From NCBI RefSeq assembly GCF_015999245.1, contig NZ_JAEAMR010000010.1:552730-593473 (forward strand): 40,744 nt of DNA, written 5' to 3'. A program made the position numbers and the translations under genes. Below, piece by piece: positions 24,880-32,320 of the stretch. The notes beneath the pieces were generated by a model that had not been told where the DNA came from, searched no databases, and saw nothing but the letters and a program-made list of their open reading frames with translations. Origin of the DNA: Streptomyces sp. AV19. Lineage in GTDB: Bacteria > Actinomycetota > Actinomycetes > Streptomycetales > Streptomycetaceae. The number at the start of each line of letters is the position of its first letter. Position 1 is the stretch's first letter.

Positions 24880-26316
24880 AGCAGCGCGGCCGAACTGGCC
24901 GGAATCCTCCGGAGGGAGCTCGACCGCTACTCACCAGGCGAGAAGCTCCCGTCGAGCCGGTCCCTCGTGGACCGCTTCCGGGCCAGCCCCGTCACCGTCT
25001 CCCGCGCCCTCGCCGTCCTGGCCGCGGAGGGTCTCGTCGTCACCCGGCCCGGGGCGGGCGCCTTCCGCGCGGAACCGTCTCCCGCCGCCCCGGCGCCACG
25101 CGGGGACACGTCCTGGCAGCAGGTCGCGCTGAGCGCCGAGCCGGGCGACCGGACCGTGCCCCGCTCCGTGGAGGCCGGCCGGGTGCTGGCCGCCTTCACC
25201 CCGACCCCGGCCGGCGTCATCGACCTCTGCGGCGGCTATCTGCATCCCGCCCTCCAGCCCGAACGCGCCCTCGCCGCCGCGCTCGCCCGCGCCGGGCGCC
25301 GGCCGGGCGCCTGGGAACGGCCGCCGCTGGAGGGCGTCGAGGGGCTGCGGGCCTGGTTCGCCCGCGAGATCGGCGGGCCCGGCGGCACGGTCACCGCCGC
25401 CGACGTCCTGGTCACCGCCGGCGGACAGAGCGCCCTGACCACCGCCCTGCGCGCGCTCGCCCCGCCCGGTGCCCCGGTGCTCGTCGAGTCGCCGACCTAC
25501 CCCGGCGTCCTGGCCGCCGCCCGGGCCTCCGGGCTGCGGCCCGTGCCCGTCCCGGTCGACGCCGACGGGGTCCGGACGGACCTGCTCGCCGAGGCGTTCC
25601 GGGCCACCGGGGCACGGGTGTTCTTCACCCAGCCGCTGTTCCAGAACCCGACCGGGGCGGTGCTCTCCGCCGCGCGGCGGCGCGAGGTGCTGCGGCTGGC
25701 GCGGGCCGCGGGGGCGTTCGTCGTCGAGGACGACTTCGCGCGGCGGCTCGCCCACGAGGACGCGCCGCCGCTGCCGCCGACGCTGGCCTCCGAGGACCCC
25801 GACGGGGTCGTCGTCCACGTCCGCTCGCTGACCAAGTTCACCTCGCCGAGCCTGCGGGTGGGCGCGCTGGCGGCGCGCGGTCCCGTCCTCGACCGGCTGC
25901 GCGCCGTCCAGATCGTCGACAGCTTCTTCGTGCCGCGGCCGGTGCAGGAGGCCGCGCTGGAGCTGGTCGGCTCGCCCGCGTTCGCGCGGCACGGGCGCGC
26001 GGTGGCGGCGGAGCTGCGTGTCCGCCGGGAGGCGCTGCTCTCCGCGGTGCGCCGCGAACTCCCGTCCGTCGCCGTGGACTTCGTGCCGCCCGGCGGCTTC
26101 CACATCTGGGCGCGGCTGCCGTCCGGCGCGGACGAGACGGGGGTCGTCGCGGCGGCGCTCCGTTCCGGTGTCGCGGTGGCTCCCGGCCGCCTGTACTACG
26201 CGGCCGAGCCGCCGGCTCCGCACGTGCGGCTGTGCATGGCGGCGGCGGGCGGGGTGGGGGAGCTGGGGGAGGGGGTGCGGCGGCTGGGGGTGGCGTTGGG
26301 GGTGCTGACGCGCTGA
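24868..26316 (+). CDS. MocR-type GntR/aminotransferase regulator
   Basis: A 482-residue fusion. Residues 1-75 are a GntR winged helix (AAELAGILRRELDRYSPGEK, SRSLVDRFRASPVTVSRALA). Residues 110-480 are a fold-type I aminotransferase domain: VTAGGQSALTTALRAL, ESPTYPGVLAAARA, FFTQPLFQNPTG, VVEDDF, and the PLP lysine in VRSLTKFTSPSLRVGAL. MocR proteins use PLP or its amino acid adducts as effector and often regulate a divergent gene, here an EamA transporter. An amino acid or vitamin B6-type signal is likely. The start is ATG 24868, probably leaderless. Confidence 0.92.
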   Translation: MHERSSAAELAGILRRELDRYSPGEKLPSSRSLVDRFRASPVTVSRALAVLAAEGLVVTRPGAGAFRAEPSPAAPAPRGDTSWQQVALSAEPGDRTVPRSVEAGRVLAAFTPTPAGVIDLCGGYLHPALQPERALAAALARAGRRPGAWERPPLEGVEGLRAWFAREIGGPGGTVTAADVLVTAGGQSALTTALRALAPPGAPVLVESPTYPGVLAAARASGLRPVPVPVDADGVRTDLLAEAFRATGARVFFTQPLFQNPTGAVLSAARRREVLRLARAAGAFVVEDDFARRLAHEDAPPLPPTLASEDPDGVVVHVRSLTKFTSPSLRVGALAARGPVLDRLRAVQIVDSFFVPRPVQEAALELVGSPAFARHGRAVAAELRVRREALLSAVRRELPSVAVDFVPPGGFHIWARLPSGADETGVVAAALRSGVAVAPGRLYYAAEPPAPHVRLCMAAAGGVGELGEGVRRLGVALGVLTR

Positions 26317-26324
26317 GTCTGCCC

Positions 26325-26512
26325 CTGCCCCGCCCTTTCTCCGTTTCCCGGGGAGGCCCCGGACCCCGTCCGCCCTTCGGGCGGAGTCCTCAAACGCCGG
26401 ACGGGCTGGATTGGGCGCGCCGATTCAGCCCGTCCGGCGCTTGAGGACTGGGGGTGCCCCCTCTGGGGGAGCGCACAGCGTGCTGCCGCGGAAACGGTGA
26501 AAGGGCGGGGTG
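26325..26512. repeat. Interspersed GC-rich inverted repeat (copy D)
   Basis: The outer arms are cccgccctttctccgtttcc (26329-26348) and ggaaacggtgaaagggcggg (26490-26509). The inner arms are tcctcaaacgccggacgggc (26387-26406) and its near-inverse gcccgtccggcgcttgagga (26428-26447). Together they fill the gap between two convergent genes and could fold into one long hairpin, acting as a two-way terminator. No gene is seen. Confidence 0.85.
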
Positions 26513-26520
26513 GGGCAAAC

Positions 26521-27135
26521 TCACCGCGCCAGCGGCACGACATCTCCCAGCGCCCGGAACGCCCGGTCCACCAACTCCCGGTGTTCCCGCACCACTTCCT
26601 CCACCGGCTCCCCGTCCAGTACCCGCGCCACCGACGCCGCGCAGGCGCCCTTCCAGATCGCCACCGCCAGCGCCGCCGTCAGCCGCGGCGACGCGTCGCC
26701 CGCGTCCGTCTCCGCGATCGCGGACGCCACCGCCGCCTCCAACTCCTCGCTCCCCTCCCGCGCCCGTGCCCGCAGCGCCGGCGAGTCGAGCACCACCCGC
26801 CAGAACGGCGTGTAACCCACCACCGACAGCGGATGGTTCCCGTCGATCAGCCGCAGCGCCAGCCGGTGCAGCGCCGCGACCGGCCGCTCGCCCGGATCCC
26901 GCTCCCGCACGGCGTCCGCCCACAGCGCGATCTCCTCCGGGATCCGGTCCAGGAACAGGTCCTCCTTGCGTGGGAAGTGGTTGAAGACCGTCATCGCCGA
27001 CACCTCGGCCGCCTCGGCGACCTCCGCGACCGTCACCCGCTCGAAGCCGCGCTCGAAGAACAGCCGGGTCGCGACGTCGGAGATCCGCTGCCGGGTGCGC
27101 AGCTTCTTGCGTTCGCGAAGAGGGAGCTCACTCAT
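26521..27135 (-). CDS. TetR/AcrR family regulator
   Basis: A 204-residue repressor. The N-terminal HTH is clear: KLRTRQRISDVATRLFFERG, then VAEVAEAAEVSAMTVFNHFP near residue 45. The C-terminal ligand domain (60-204) is variable, as usual. ATG 27135 begins MSELPLRERKK. It is divergent from the FAD monooxygenase with 60 bp between the starts, so it probably represses that gene and senses its substrate or a related aromatic compound. Confidence 0.9.
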   Translation of the reverse strand: MSELPLRERKKLRTRQRISDVATRLFFERGFERVTVAEVAEAAEVSAMTVFNHFPRKEDLFLDRIPEEIALWADAVRERDPGERPVAALHRLALRLIDGNHPLSVVGYTPFWRVVLDSPALRARAREGSEELEAAVASAIAETDAGDASPRLTAALAVAIWKGACAASVARVLDGEPVEEVVREHRELVDRAFRALGDVVPLAR

Positions 27136-27191
27136 GTGAGCAAGGTTATATCGACGCTGTACCGGACATAAAAATTTAGTCACTACAGTGA
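27126..27191. promoter_or_regulatory. Candidate TetR operators between tetR and the monooxygenase
   Basis: Two inverted repeats share TCAC/GTGA half-sites: gctcac-tcat-gtgagc (27126-27141), covering the tetR start, and tcact-ac-agtga (27180-27191), just before the monooxygenase start. The spacer is A/T-rich (aaggttatatc, cataaaaattta), unlike its surroundings. Confidence 0.5.
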
Positions 27192-27195
27192 AGTC

Positions 27196-28743
27196 ATGAG
27201 CAGCTTCGTCACGGACCACCCCGACGTCGTCGTCGCCGGTGCCGGCCCCACCGGACTCACCCTCGCCTGCGAACTCGCCCTCGCCGGCGTCAAGGTGCTC
27301 GTCCTGGAGCGCCGCACCGGCGTGGACGCCACCATCAAGGCGGGCGCGATCAACTCGCCCAGCGCCGAGGCGTACTACCGGCGCGGCCTGCTGCCCGCCC
27401 TGGCGGAGATCCAGCGGGAGGCGCTGGGCCGGTTCGGCTCGTTCGCGGCCCGGGCGCGGGAGACCGGCGCGGGCGACCCCAGGCCCGCTCCCCGCTTCGC
27501 CGGGCACTTCGCCGCGCTGCCGCTCGACGGGCGGCTGCTCGACGCCTCCGACCCGGAGTTCGGCGACCCCGGACCGGCCGCGGCCGTCGGCCTCGTCCCG
27601 CAGGAACGCCTCGAACGGCTGCTGGAGGCAAGGGCGTCGGAGCTCGGCGCGGAGATCCGGCGCGGGGTGGAGATCGAGGGCTTCGACGCGGACGAGGACG
27701 GCGTGACCGTCCGCACCGGCGCCGGACCCGTCCGCACCGGCTGGCTCGTCGGCTGCGACGGCGGCCGCAGCACCGTCCGCAAGGCGGCCGGTTTCGACTT
27801 CCCCGGCACGGACCCGGAGATCACCGGCAGGCAGGCGCTCGTCGAGATGGAGGGCGCGGAGGCGCTCGGCGCCGGCTGGCGGACGACGGAGACCGGGCAC
27901 TACGTCCACGGCCCGATGCCCGGACGCATCCTCACCGTCGAGTTCGACGGGCCGCCCGCCGACCGCGAAAGTCCGGTCACCGCCGAGGAGTTGGAGGACA
28001 GCCTGCGCCGGGTCGCGGGCGTGGACGTCACCGTCACCGCCGTGCGCTCCGCGACCCGCTTCACCGACAACGCTCGCCAGGCCACGGCCTACCGCAAGGG
28101 GCGCGTCCTGCTCGCGGGCGACGCGGCGCACGTCCACTCGCCGTTCGGCGGGCAGGGACTCAACCTCGGCGTCGGCGACGCGATGAACCTCGGCTGGAAG
28201 CTCGCCGCCACGGTCCGGGGTGACGCCCCCGAGGCCCTGCTCGACACCTACACCGCCGAGCGGTACCCCATCGGCGCCTGGGTGCTGGAGTGGACGCGGG
28301 CGCAGATCGCCGTCATGCGGCCGGGGCCGCACGCCCGCGCGATGCGGGCCGTGGTGGGTGAGCTGATGGGCACGGTCGAGGGGACGACGTACTTCGTCAA
28401 GAAGGTCTCCGGCGTCTGGCAGGGCTACGACCTGCCCGGCGACCACCCGCTGACCGGCCGCAGCGCGCCCGACCTCGCGTTCGCCGACGGCACCCGGCTC
28501 GGGGAGCACCTCCACCACGGCCGCGCCCTGCTCCTCGACCTCCGCGACGACCCGGCGCTGCGGGCGGCCGCCGACGGCTACGCGGGACGGGTGGACGTCG
28601 TCACCGCCCGCTGCCCGGACCGGCAGGAGCCGGCCGCGCTGCTGGTCCGCCCGGACGGCTTCGTCGCCTGGGCGGCGGACGCCGGGACGGAGGGGCTGGG
28701 CGGCGCCCTGCGCCTCTGGTTCGGGGAACCGGTTGTTTCTTGA
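27196..28743 (+). CDS. FAD-dependent aromatic monooxygenase
   Basis: A 515-residue class A flavoprotein hydroxylase. The dinucleotide motif VVVAGAGPTGLTLACELALA is at residues 11-30, the DG motif in GCDGGRSTVRKAAG near 190, and the GD motif in VLLAGDAAHVHSPFGGQGLN near 310. The C-terminal 140 residues form a thioredoxin-like domain, as in phenol and polyketide hydroxylases. It would hydroxylate an aromatic ring using NAD(P)H and O2. Divergent control by TetR suggests an inducible catabolic or detoxifying role; no biosynthetic cluster is present. Confidence 0.92.
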   Translation: MSSFVTDHPDVVVAGAGPTGLTLACELALAGVKVLVLERRTGVDATIKAGAINSPSAEAYYRRGLLPALAEIQREALGRFGSFAARARETGAGDPRPAPRFAGHFAALPLDGRLLDASDPEFGDPGPAAAVGLVPQERLERLLEARASELGAEIRRGVEIEGFDADEDGVTVRTGAGPVRTGWLVGCDGGRSTVRKAAGFDFPGTDPEITGRQALVEMEGAEALGAGWRTTETGHYVHGPMPGRILTVEFDGPPADRESPVTAEELEDSLRRVAGVDVTVTAVRSATRFTDNARQATAYRKGRVLLAGDAAHVHSPFGGQGLNLGVGDAMNLGWKLAATVRGDAPEALLDTYTAERYPIGAWVLEWTRAQIAVMRPGPHARAMRAVVGELMGTVEGTTYFVKKVSGVWQGYDLPGDHPLTGRSAPDLAFADGTRLGEHLHHGRALLLDLRDDPALRAAADGYAGRVDVVTARCPDRQEPAALLVRPDGFVAWAADAGTEGLGGALRLWFGEPVVS

Positions 28744-28768
28744 ACGATCGGTTGGGTTCGGGTAGCGT
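28742..28768 (+). promoter_or_regulatory. Operator and promoter of the second tetR
   Basis: gaacgatcggtt (28742-28753) precedes TAGCGT (28763-28768), a -10 lying 8 nt before ATG 28776, so the mRNA is probably leaderless. The same 12-mer precedes the MFS gene at 29419-29430. It overlaps the monooxygenase stop. Confidence 0.6.
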
Positions 28769-28775
28769 CTCCGGC

Positions 28776-29354
28776 ATGGGCAGGAGCAAGGCATTCGATC
28801 CGGACGAGGCGCTCCGTGCCGCGCTGGAGCTGTTCTGGCGCAAGGGGTACGAGGCCACGTCCATGCAGGACCTGGTGGACCACCTCGGCATCAACCGGGG
28901 CAGCGTCTACGCCACGTTCGGCAGCAAGCACGCGCTGTACCTGCGGGCGCTCGACCGCTACTGCGAGACCAAGGGCGACGTGGCCATGGGCGTGCTGGGC
29001 CGGCCGGGCCCCGCGCTGCCCGCCGTGCGGGACCTGATCCACCTGTATGCGGCCGAGTCGCTGGACGACCCCGACCGCAAGGGCTGTCTGGTCACCAACA
29101 CGGCCGTCGAACTGCCCGGTGACGACAGTGCCGGGCGGCGCGTGGAGTCGGCCCTGGCCGAGCTGGAGACGGCGCTCGCCGGAGCGCTCGTCCGGGCGCG
29201 CAACCAGGGCGAGTTGGCCGAGGGCGCGGATCCGCGCGTCCTGGCCCGCTTCCTCGTCACCTTCCTCCAGGGGCTGCGCGTCGTCGGCAAGACGTCCGGC
29301 GCGCGCCGGCGCGTGGAGGACGCCGTGGAGTCGGCGCTGGGTCTGCTCGGCTGA
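28776..29354 (+). CDS. TetR/AcrR family regulator
   Basis: A 192-residue protein with HTH FDPDEALRAALELFWRKGYE and SMQDLVDHLGINRGSVYATF, of the group often found with efflux pumps or reductases. ATG 28776 (MGRSKAF) is chosen; an upstream in-frame start would cover the operator and the -10. The shared 12-bp site before this gene and the MFS gene suggests it represses both. A strong terminator follows. Confidence 0.9.
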   Translation: MGRSKAFDPDEALRAALELFWRKGYEATSMQDLVDHLGINRGSVYATFGSKHALYLRALDRYCETKGDVAMGVLGRPGPALPAVRDLIHLYAAESLDDPDRKGCLVTNTAVELPGDDSAGRRVESALAELETALAGALVRARNQGELAEGADPRVLARFLVTFLQGLRVVGKTSGARRRVEDAVESALGLLG

Positions 29355-29373
29355 GACGGCCTGCCCGGGCGGG

Positions 29374-29405
29374 AACCCCCTGGAACGCTCCAGGGGGTTT
29401 TCTTT
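29374..29405 (+). terminator. Rho-independent terminator after tetR
   Basis: Stem aaccccctgga (29374-29384) and tccagggggtt (29389-29399), loop acgc, followed by ttctttc. One of the few T-rich terminators in the window. Confidence 0.85.
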
Positions 29406-29418
29406 CGCCTCTTAATTG

Positions 29419-29430
29419 GAACGATCGGTT
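29419..29430 (+). promoter_or_regulatory. Second copy of the TetR operator, before the MFS gene
   Basis: gaacgatcggtt, identical to 28742-28753. It sits 32 bp before the MFS start in an A/T-rich stretch (cttaattg... agaaatgttg), suited to blocking a promoter. Confidence 0.6.
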
Positions 29431-29461
29431 AGAAATGTTGGAATGGAAAGGTGATCCCCTC

Positions 29462-30769
29462 ATGAGCCGAGCCGCCGTCCCCCGGCCCGTCCACGTCCTC
29501 GCCCTGGGCATCTTCGCGATGGTCACCAGCGAGTTCGTGGTCGCCGGGCTGATGCCGCAGATGGCCGAGGGGCTCGGCGTCTCCGTCCCCCAGGTCGGCT
29601 ACCTCATCACCGCCTACGCGGCGGCCATGGCCCTCGGCGGGCCGTTCCTCACCGTCGCGCTGATGAGGATGCGTCAGAAGACCGCGCTCTTCGTGCTGTT
29701 CGCGGTGTTCCTGGCCGGCAACGTGCTGGCCGCCACGGCCTCCGGCTACGGGGTGATGATGGCGGCCCGCGTGATCACCGGCGTCGCCTCCCAGGCGTTC
29801 TTCGGCATCGCGCTCTCGCTCGTGCCCCAGCTGACGCCGTCCGCCGTGCGCGGCCGGGCCATCGGCGTCGTGATGAACGGGCTGATGCTCGGGACGCTCC
29901 TCGGCCTGCCGCTCTCCACGCTGATCGGCGAACACCTGGGCTGGCGCGCCGCGTTCTGGGCGATCACCCTGCTGACCGGCCTCGCCGCGCTCGGCACCGC
30001 CGTCGGTGTGCCGCCGCTCGGCCCGCCCGAGGGCGGCGGGAACGTCCGCGGGGAGCTGGGCGCCTTCCGCAACCCCCGGCTGTGGCTGGTGCTCTCCACC
30101 AGCACCCTGATCATCGGCGCCACCTTCGCCGCGTTCAGCTACCTCAACCCCGTCCTCACCGAGGTCACCGGCTTCTCCACCGGCGCGGTCGCGCCGCTGC
30201 TGATCGCCTACGGCGCCGCCACCGTGCTCGGCAACACCGTCGTCGCCCGCCTCGCCGACCGGTACGCGCTGCCGGTCCTGGCCTGCGGACTCGCCCTCAA
30301 CCTGGCGTTCCTCACCGGCTTCGCGCTCCTCGCCCACCTGCCCGTCCCGGCCGTGGTCTGCATGCTGGGCATCGGCCTGGCCGGCGTCACCATGAACCCG
30401 GCGATGATCGTCCGGGTCCACCGCACGGCCAACGCGCGGCCGTTGGTGAACACCGTCCACTCCTCCTTCATCACCGTCGGCGTCATGATCGGCTCCTCGG
30501 TGGGCGGTCTGTCCGTCGACCGCTTCGGGCTGCGCGGCCCGCTCTGGCTCGGCGCCGCGCTGGCCGCGCTGGGGCTCCTCAGCCTCGTCCCTCAGCGCAC
30601 GCGAGCGGCGAAGGCGTCCGCGACGCCGTTGGTGCCGTCCGGCACGAGGCCGGGCGCCCCGGACGGGGACACCGCGCTCCGCCCGCCCGCCGACAGCGAC
30701 CCCGGCCCGGCGCTCGCCGCCTGCGCCGCCGCGGGGCGGTCCGCGCCCGAGTGCGCGTCGCGGACGTGA
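29462..30769 (+). CDS. MFS transporter (DHA1, drug or sugar efflux type)
   Basis: A 435-residue protein with about 12 hydrophobic helices up to residue 380. Family motifs include LALGIFAMVTSEFVVAGLMP at the N-terminus and ALSLVPQLTPSAVRGRAIGV near residue 125, as in AraJ-like effluxers. ATG 29462 (MSRAAVP) has ggaaagg upstream; 29435 is an in-frame alternative. The last 50-55 residues are Pro/Ala-rich and lie antisense to the remnant of another gene, so this tail is probably a recent extension after loss of the natural stop. It is probably controlled by the preceding TetR. Confidence 0.9.
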   Translation: MSRAAVPRPVHVLALGIFAMVTSEFVVAGLMPQMAEGLGVSVPQVGYLITAYAAAMALGGPFLTVALMRMRQKTALFVLFAVFLAGNVLAATASGYGVMMAARVITGVASQAFFGIALSLVPQLTPSAVRGRAIGVVMNGLMLGTLLGLPLSTLIGEHLGWRAAFWAITLLTGLAALGTAVGVPPLGPPEGGGNVRGELGAFRNPRLWLVLSTSTLIIGATFAAFSYLNPVLTEVTGFSTGAVAPLLIAYGAATVLGNTVVARLADRYALPVLACGLALNLAFLTGFALLAHLPVPAVVCMLGIGLAGVTMNPAMIVRVHRTANARPLVNTVHSSFITVGVMIGSSVGGLSVDRFGLRGPLWLGAALAALGLLSLVPQRTRAAKASATPLVPSGTRPGAPDGDTALRPPADSDPGPALAACAAAGRSAPECASRT

Positions 30770-30925
30770 AGCGCGGACGCGCCGTCCGCGTACAGCGGGT
30801 ACCGGCCGTCCGGGACGATCGCCGCGCCCCGGGCGCCGGGCAGCCGGCGTCCGGGGCGCGGCGCAGGTCGCGTACGGGCGTGTCGCCGCCGGACACCGTC
30901 ACGAGTGTGCGGCCGTCCGCGTGCC
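30592..30925 (-). pseudogene. Remnant of a TolB/WD40-type beta-propeller gene
   Basis: Reading the minus strand from about 30925, one frame gives HADGRTLVTVSGGDTPVRDL. After a frameshift near 30830 another gives AAIVPDGRYPLYADGASAL, and it finishes with SAGGRSAVSPSGAPGLVPDG followed by TNGVADAFAARVR and a stop at 30592. Blocks of the type S-DGR-AFSS-NLVPGDTNGVADVFVRD are typical of PD40 propellers. No intact frame or start remains. The fossil overlaps the end of the MFS gene on the other strand. Confidence 0.6.
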
Positions 30926-30933
30926 GGGAACGG

Positions 30934-31392
30934 TCAATGGGGCGTGGCGGCAGGCGCTGTCAGTGACTTGAGGAGGTGCACGTCCGCGTGCCCTCCGGGT
31001 ATCCCCGGGATCCGGCCGGTCTCGGCGTAGCCGTGCCGCCGGTAGAAACCGGGAGCCTGGAACGTGAAGGAGGAGACGGCGACACGATCGCAGCCGCGCC
31101 TCCGCGCCTCCGCCTCGGCCGCCCCCAGGATCCGGCCGCCCCAGCCGTCCTCGCGACTGCCCTCGCGAACCCACAACAGCTCGATGCCGCAGAGACCGCC
31201 CCAGGTCGCGGCGGTCAGCCCGCCGACCAGTTCGCCCGCTTCGTCGAGCACCTTGACCGAGAACGCGCCGCGGTCGTGGGCGCCTGTGGCAGCCGAGTTG
31301 AAGGCGATCAGTTCCTCGGTCAGCCGGTCGTCGAGGTCGGTGTCGTGCCCGCCGGTGATCAGCACCGGCCCGGGGCCGTGGTCACTTGTCAC
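30934..31392 (-). CDS. GNAT family N-acetyltransferase
   Basis: A 152-residue protein with the acetyl-CoA fold. Strand 4 and the pyrophosphate loop read IELLWVREGSREDGWGGRIL near residue 72, where Q/RxxGxG/A is replaced by DGWGG. The C-terminal motif FQAPGFYRRHGYAETGRIPG near residue 112 is typical. The substrate is unknown. GTG 31392 has CATACT about 7 nt upstream, so it is probably leaderless. It is the downstream of two minus-strand GNAT genes. Confidence 0.88.
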   Translation of the reverse strand: MTSDHGPGPVLITGGHDTDLDDRLTEELIAFNSAATGAHDRGAFSVKVLDEAGELVGGLTAATWGGLCGIELLWVREGSREDGWGGRILGAAEAEARRRGCDRVAVSSFTFQAPGFYRRHGYAETGRIPGIPGGHADVHLLKSLTAPAATPH

Positions 31393-31434
31393 GGCGCGGA
31401 GTATGTCAGCCCGCGACGGCTCCGGGCACGCGAT

Positions 31435-31929
31435 TTATCCCAGTGCCCGGTACATCACGTGCAGCCCCACGAACCCCTCCCGCGGATGCCGGAACGCCCC
31501 GGGGACTGTCCCCACCACCTCGAACCCCAACGACCGGTAGAGCCCCACCGCGACCACATTGCTCTCCACCACCGCGTTGAACTGCATCCCACGGAACCCC
31601 GCCTTCCTCGCCCACTCCAGCGAGTCCTCCACCAGAGCCCGCCCCACGCCCCGCCTGGCGGCCGCCGGGTCCACCATGTAGCTCGCGCTCGCGACGTGGG
31701 AGCCGTTCCCCGGCCGGTTGGCGGCCATGTTCGCCGTGCCCAGTACGGCCCCGGACACCTCGTCCACCGCCACGACCACCCGCCCCGGCGGTCGCAGCAG
31801 CCACAGCTCACGCCCCTCGTCCGGGCCGAGGGCCGGCGGGTACGGGAACGTCTCCCCGGCCGCGACGATCTCGCGGAAGAACGGCCAGATCGCGGGCCAG
31901 TCCTGCCCGTTCACCTCTCGGATCAGCAT
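31435..31929 (-). CDS. GNAT family N-acetyltransferase
   Basis: A 164-residue protein: MLIREVNGQDWPAIWPFFRE at the N-terminus, SASYMVDPAAARRGVGRALV (acetyl-CoA loop RRGVGRA) near residue 90, and AVGLYRSLGFEVVGTVPGAF near residue 130. It resembles phosphinothricin-type and general acetyltransferases, but the substrate is unknown. ATG 31929 is preferred because it matches family starts; 31941 is four codons upstream in frame. It is unrelated in detail to the adjacent GNAT, so a tandem duplication is unlikely. Confidence 0.88.
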   Translation of the reverse strand: MLIREVNGQDWPAIWPFFREIVAAGETFPYPPALGPDEGRELWLLRPPGRVVVAVDEVSGAVLGTANMAANRPGNGSHVASASYMVDPAAARRGVGRALVEDSLEWARKAGFRGMQFNAVVESNVVAVGLYRSLGFEVVGTVPGAFRHPREGFVGLHVMYRALG

Positions 31930-31962
31930 GCGGAGCAGCATGCAGGACGAACTGCCAGCCCG

Positions 31963-32163
31963 TCACCGGGATTTCGCCGCCCCCAGTGCCCCCACCGCTA
32001 TACCCAGCACCACGAACACCACGTTCGCGTACACCTCGTAGCCCTCGGGTGTGGCATACCGCAGGAAGCCGAACAGGCGGAAGCCTCCGATCCATTCGTG
32101 GACCAGTCCGGCCAGTCCTCCGACGATCAGGACGAAGCTCACGAAACCCAGCACATTCTTCAT
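31963..32163 (-). CDS. Small two-helix membrane protein
   Basis: A 66-residue protein with two hydrophobic helices: NVLGFVSFVLIVGGLAGLVH (3-22) and YANVVFVVLGIAVGALGAA (45-63), and a short aromatic loop (FRLFGFLRYATPEGYEVY). I do not recognise the family. It is divergent from a sensor kinase, with 157 bp between them. Small membrane proteins beside two-component systems sometimes modulate or report to the kinase, but here that is speculation. Confidence 0.72.
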   Translation of the reverse strand: MKNVLGFVSFVLIVGGLAGLVHEWIGGFRLFGFLRYATPEGYEVYANVVFVVLGIAVGALGAAKSR

Positions 32164-32320
32164 GGAAGGGACGGTAGGAGATCGGTCCCGGGGAGGGCAT
32201 CGGTCCGGGGGTGGGGGTTCGGTGACCGAAGGAGGAGAGGGGCGGGGGGCTTGTCGTCCGAAGGTATCGAGGTGCGGGCGCGGGGCCCGTACGCGCCGTG
32301 GCGCGACGTACATTGCGGAC

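Noticed and set aside
26521..28794. TetR as the C-terminus of a 757-residue protein
   Set aside because: The upstream extension is antisense to the FAD monooxygenase; the TetR HTH begins right after ATG 27135, as normal.
30934..31929. Tandem duplication of GNAT genes
   Set aside because: The two proteins share only the general fold; their motifs and lengths differ, so recent duplication is unlikely.
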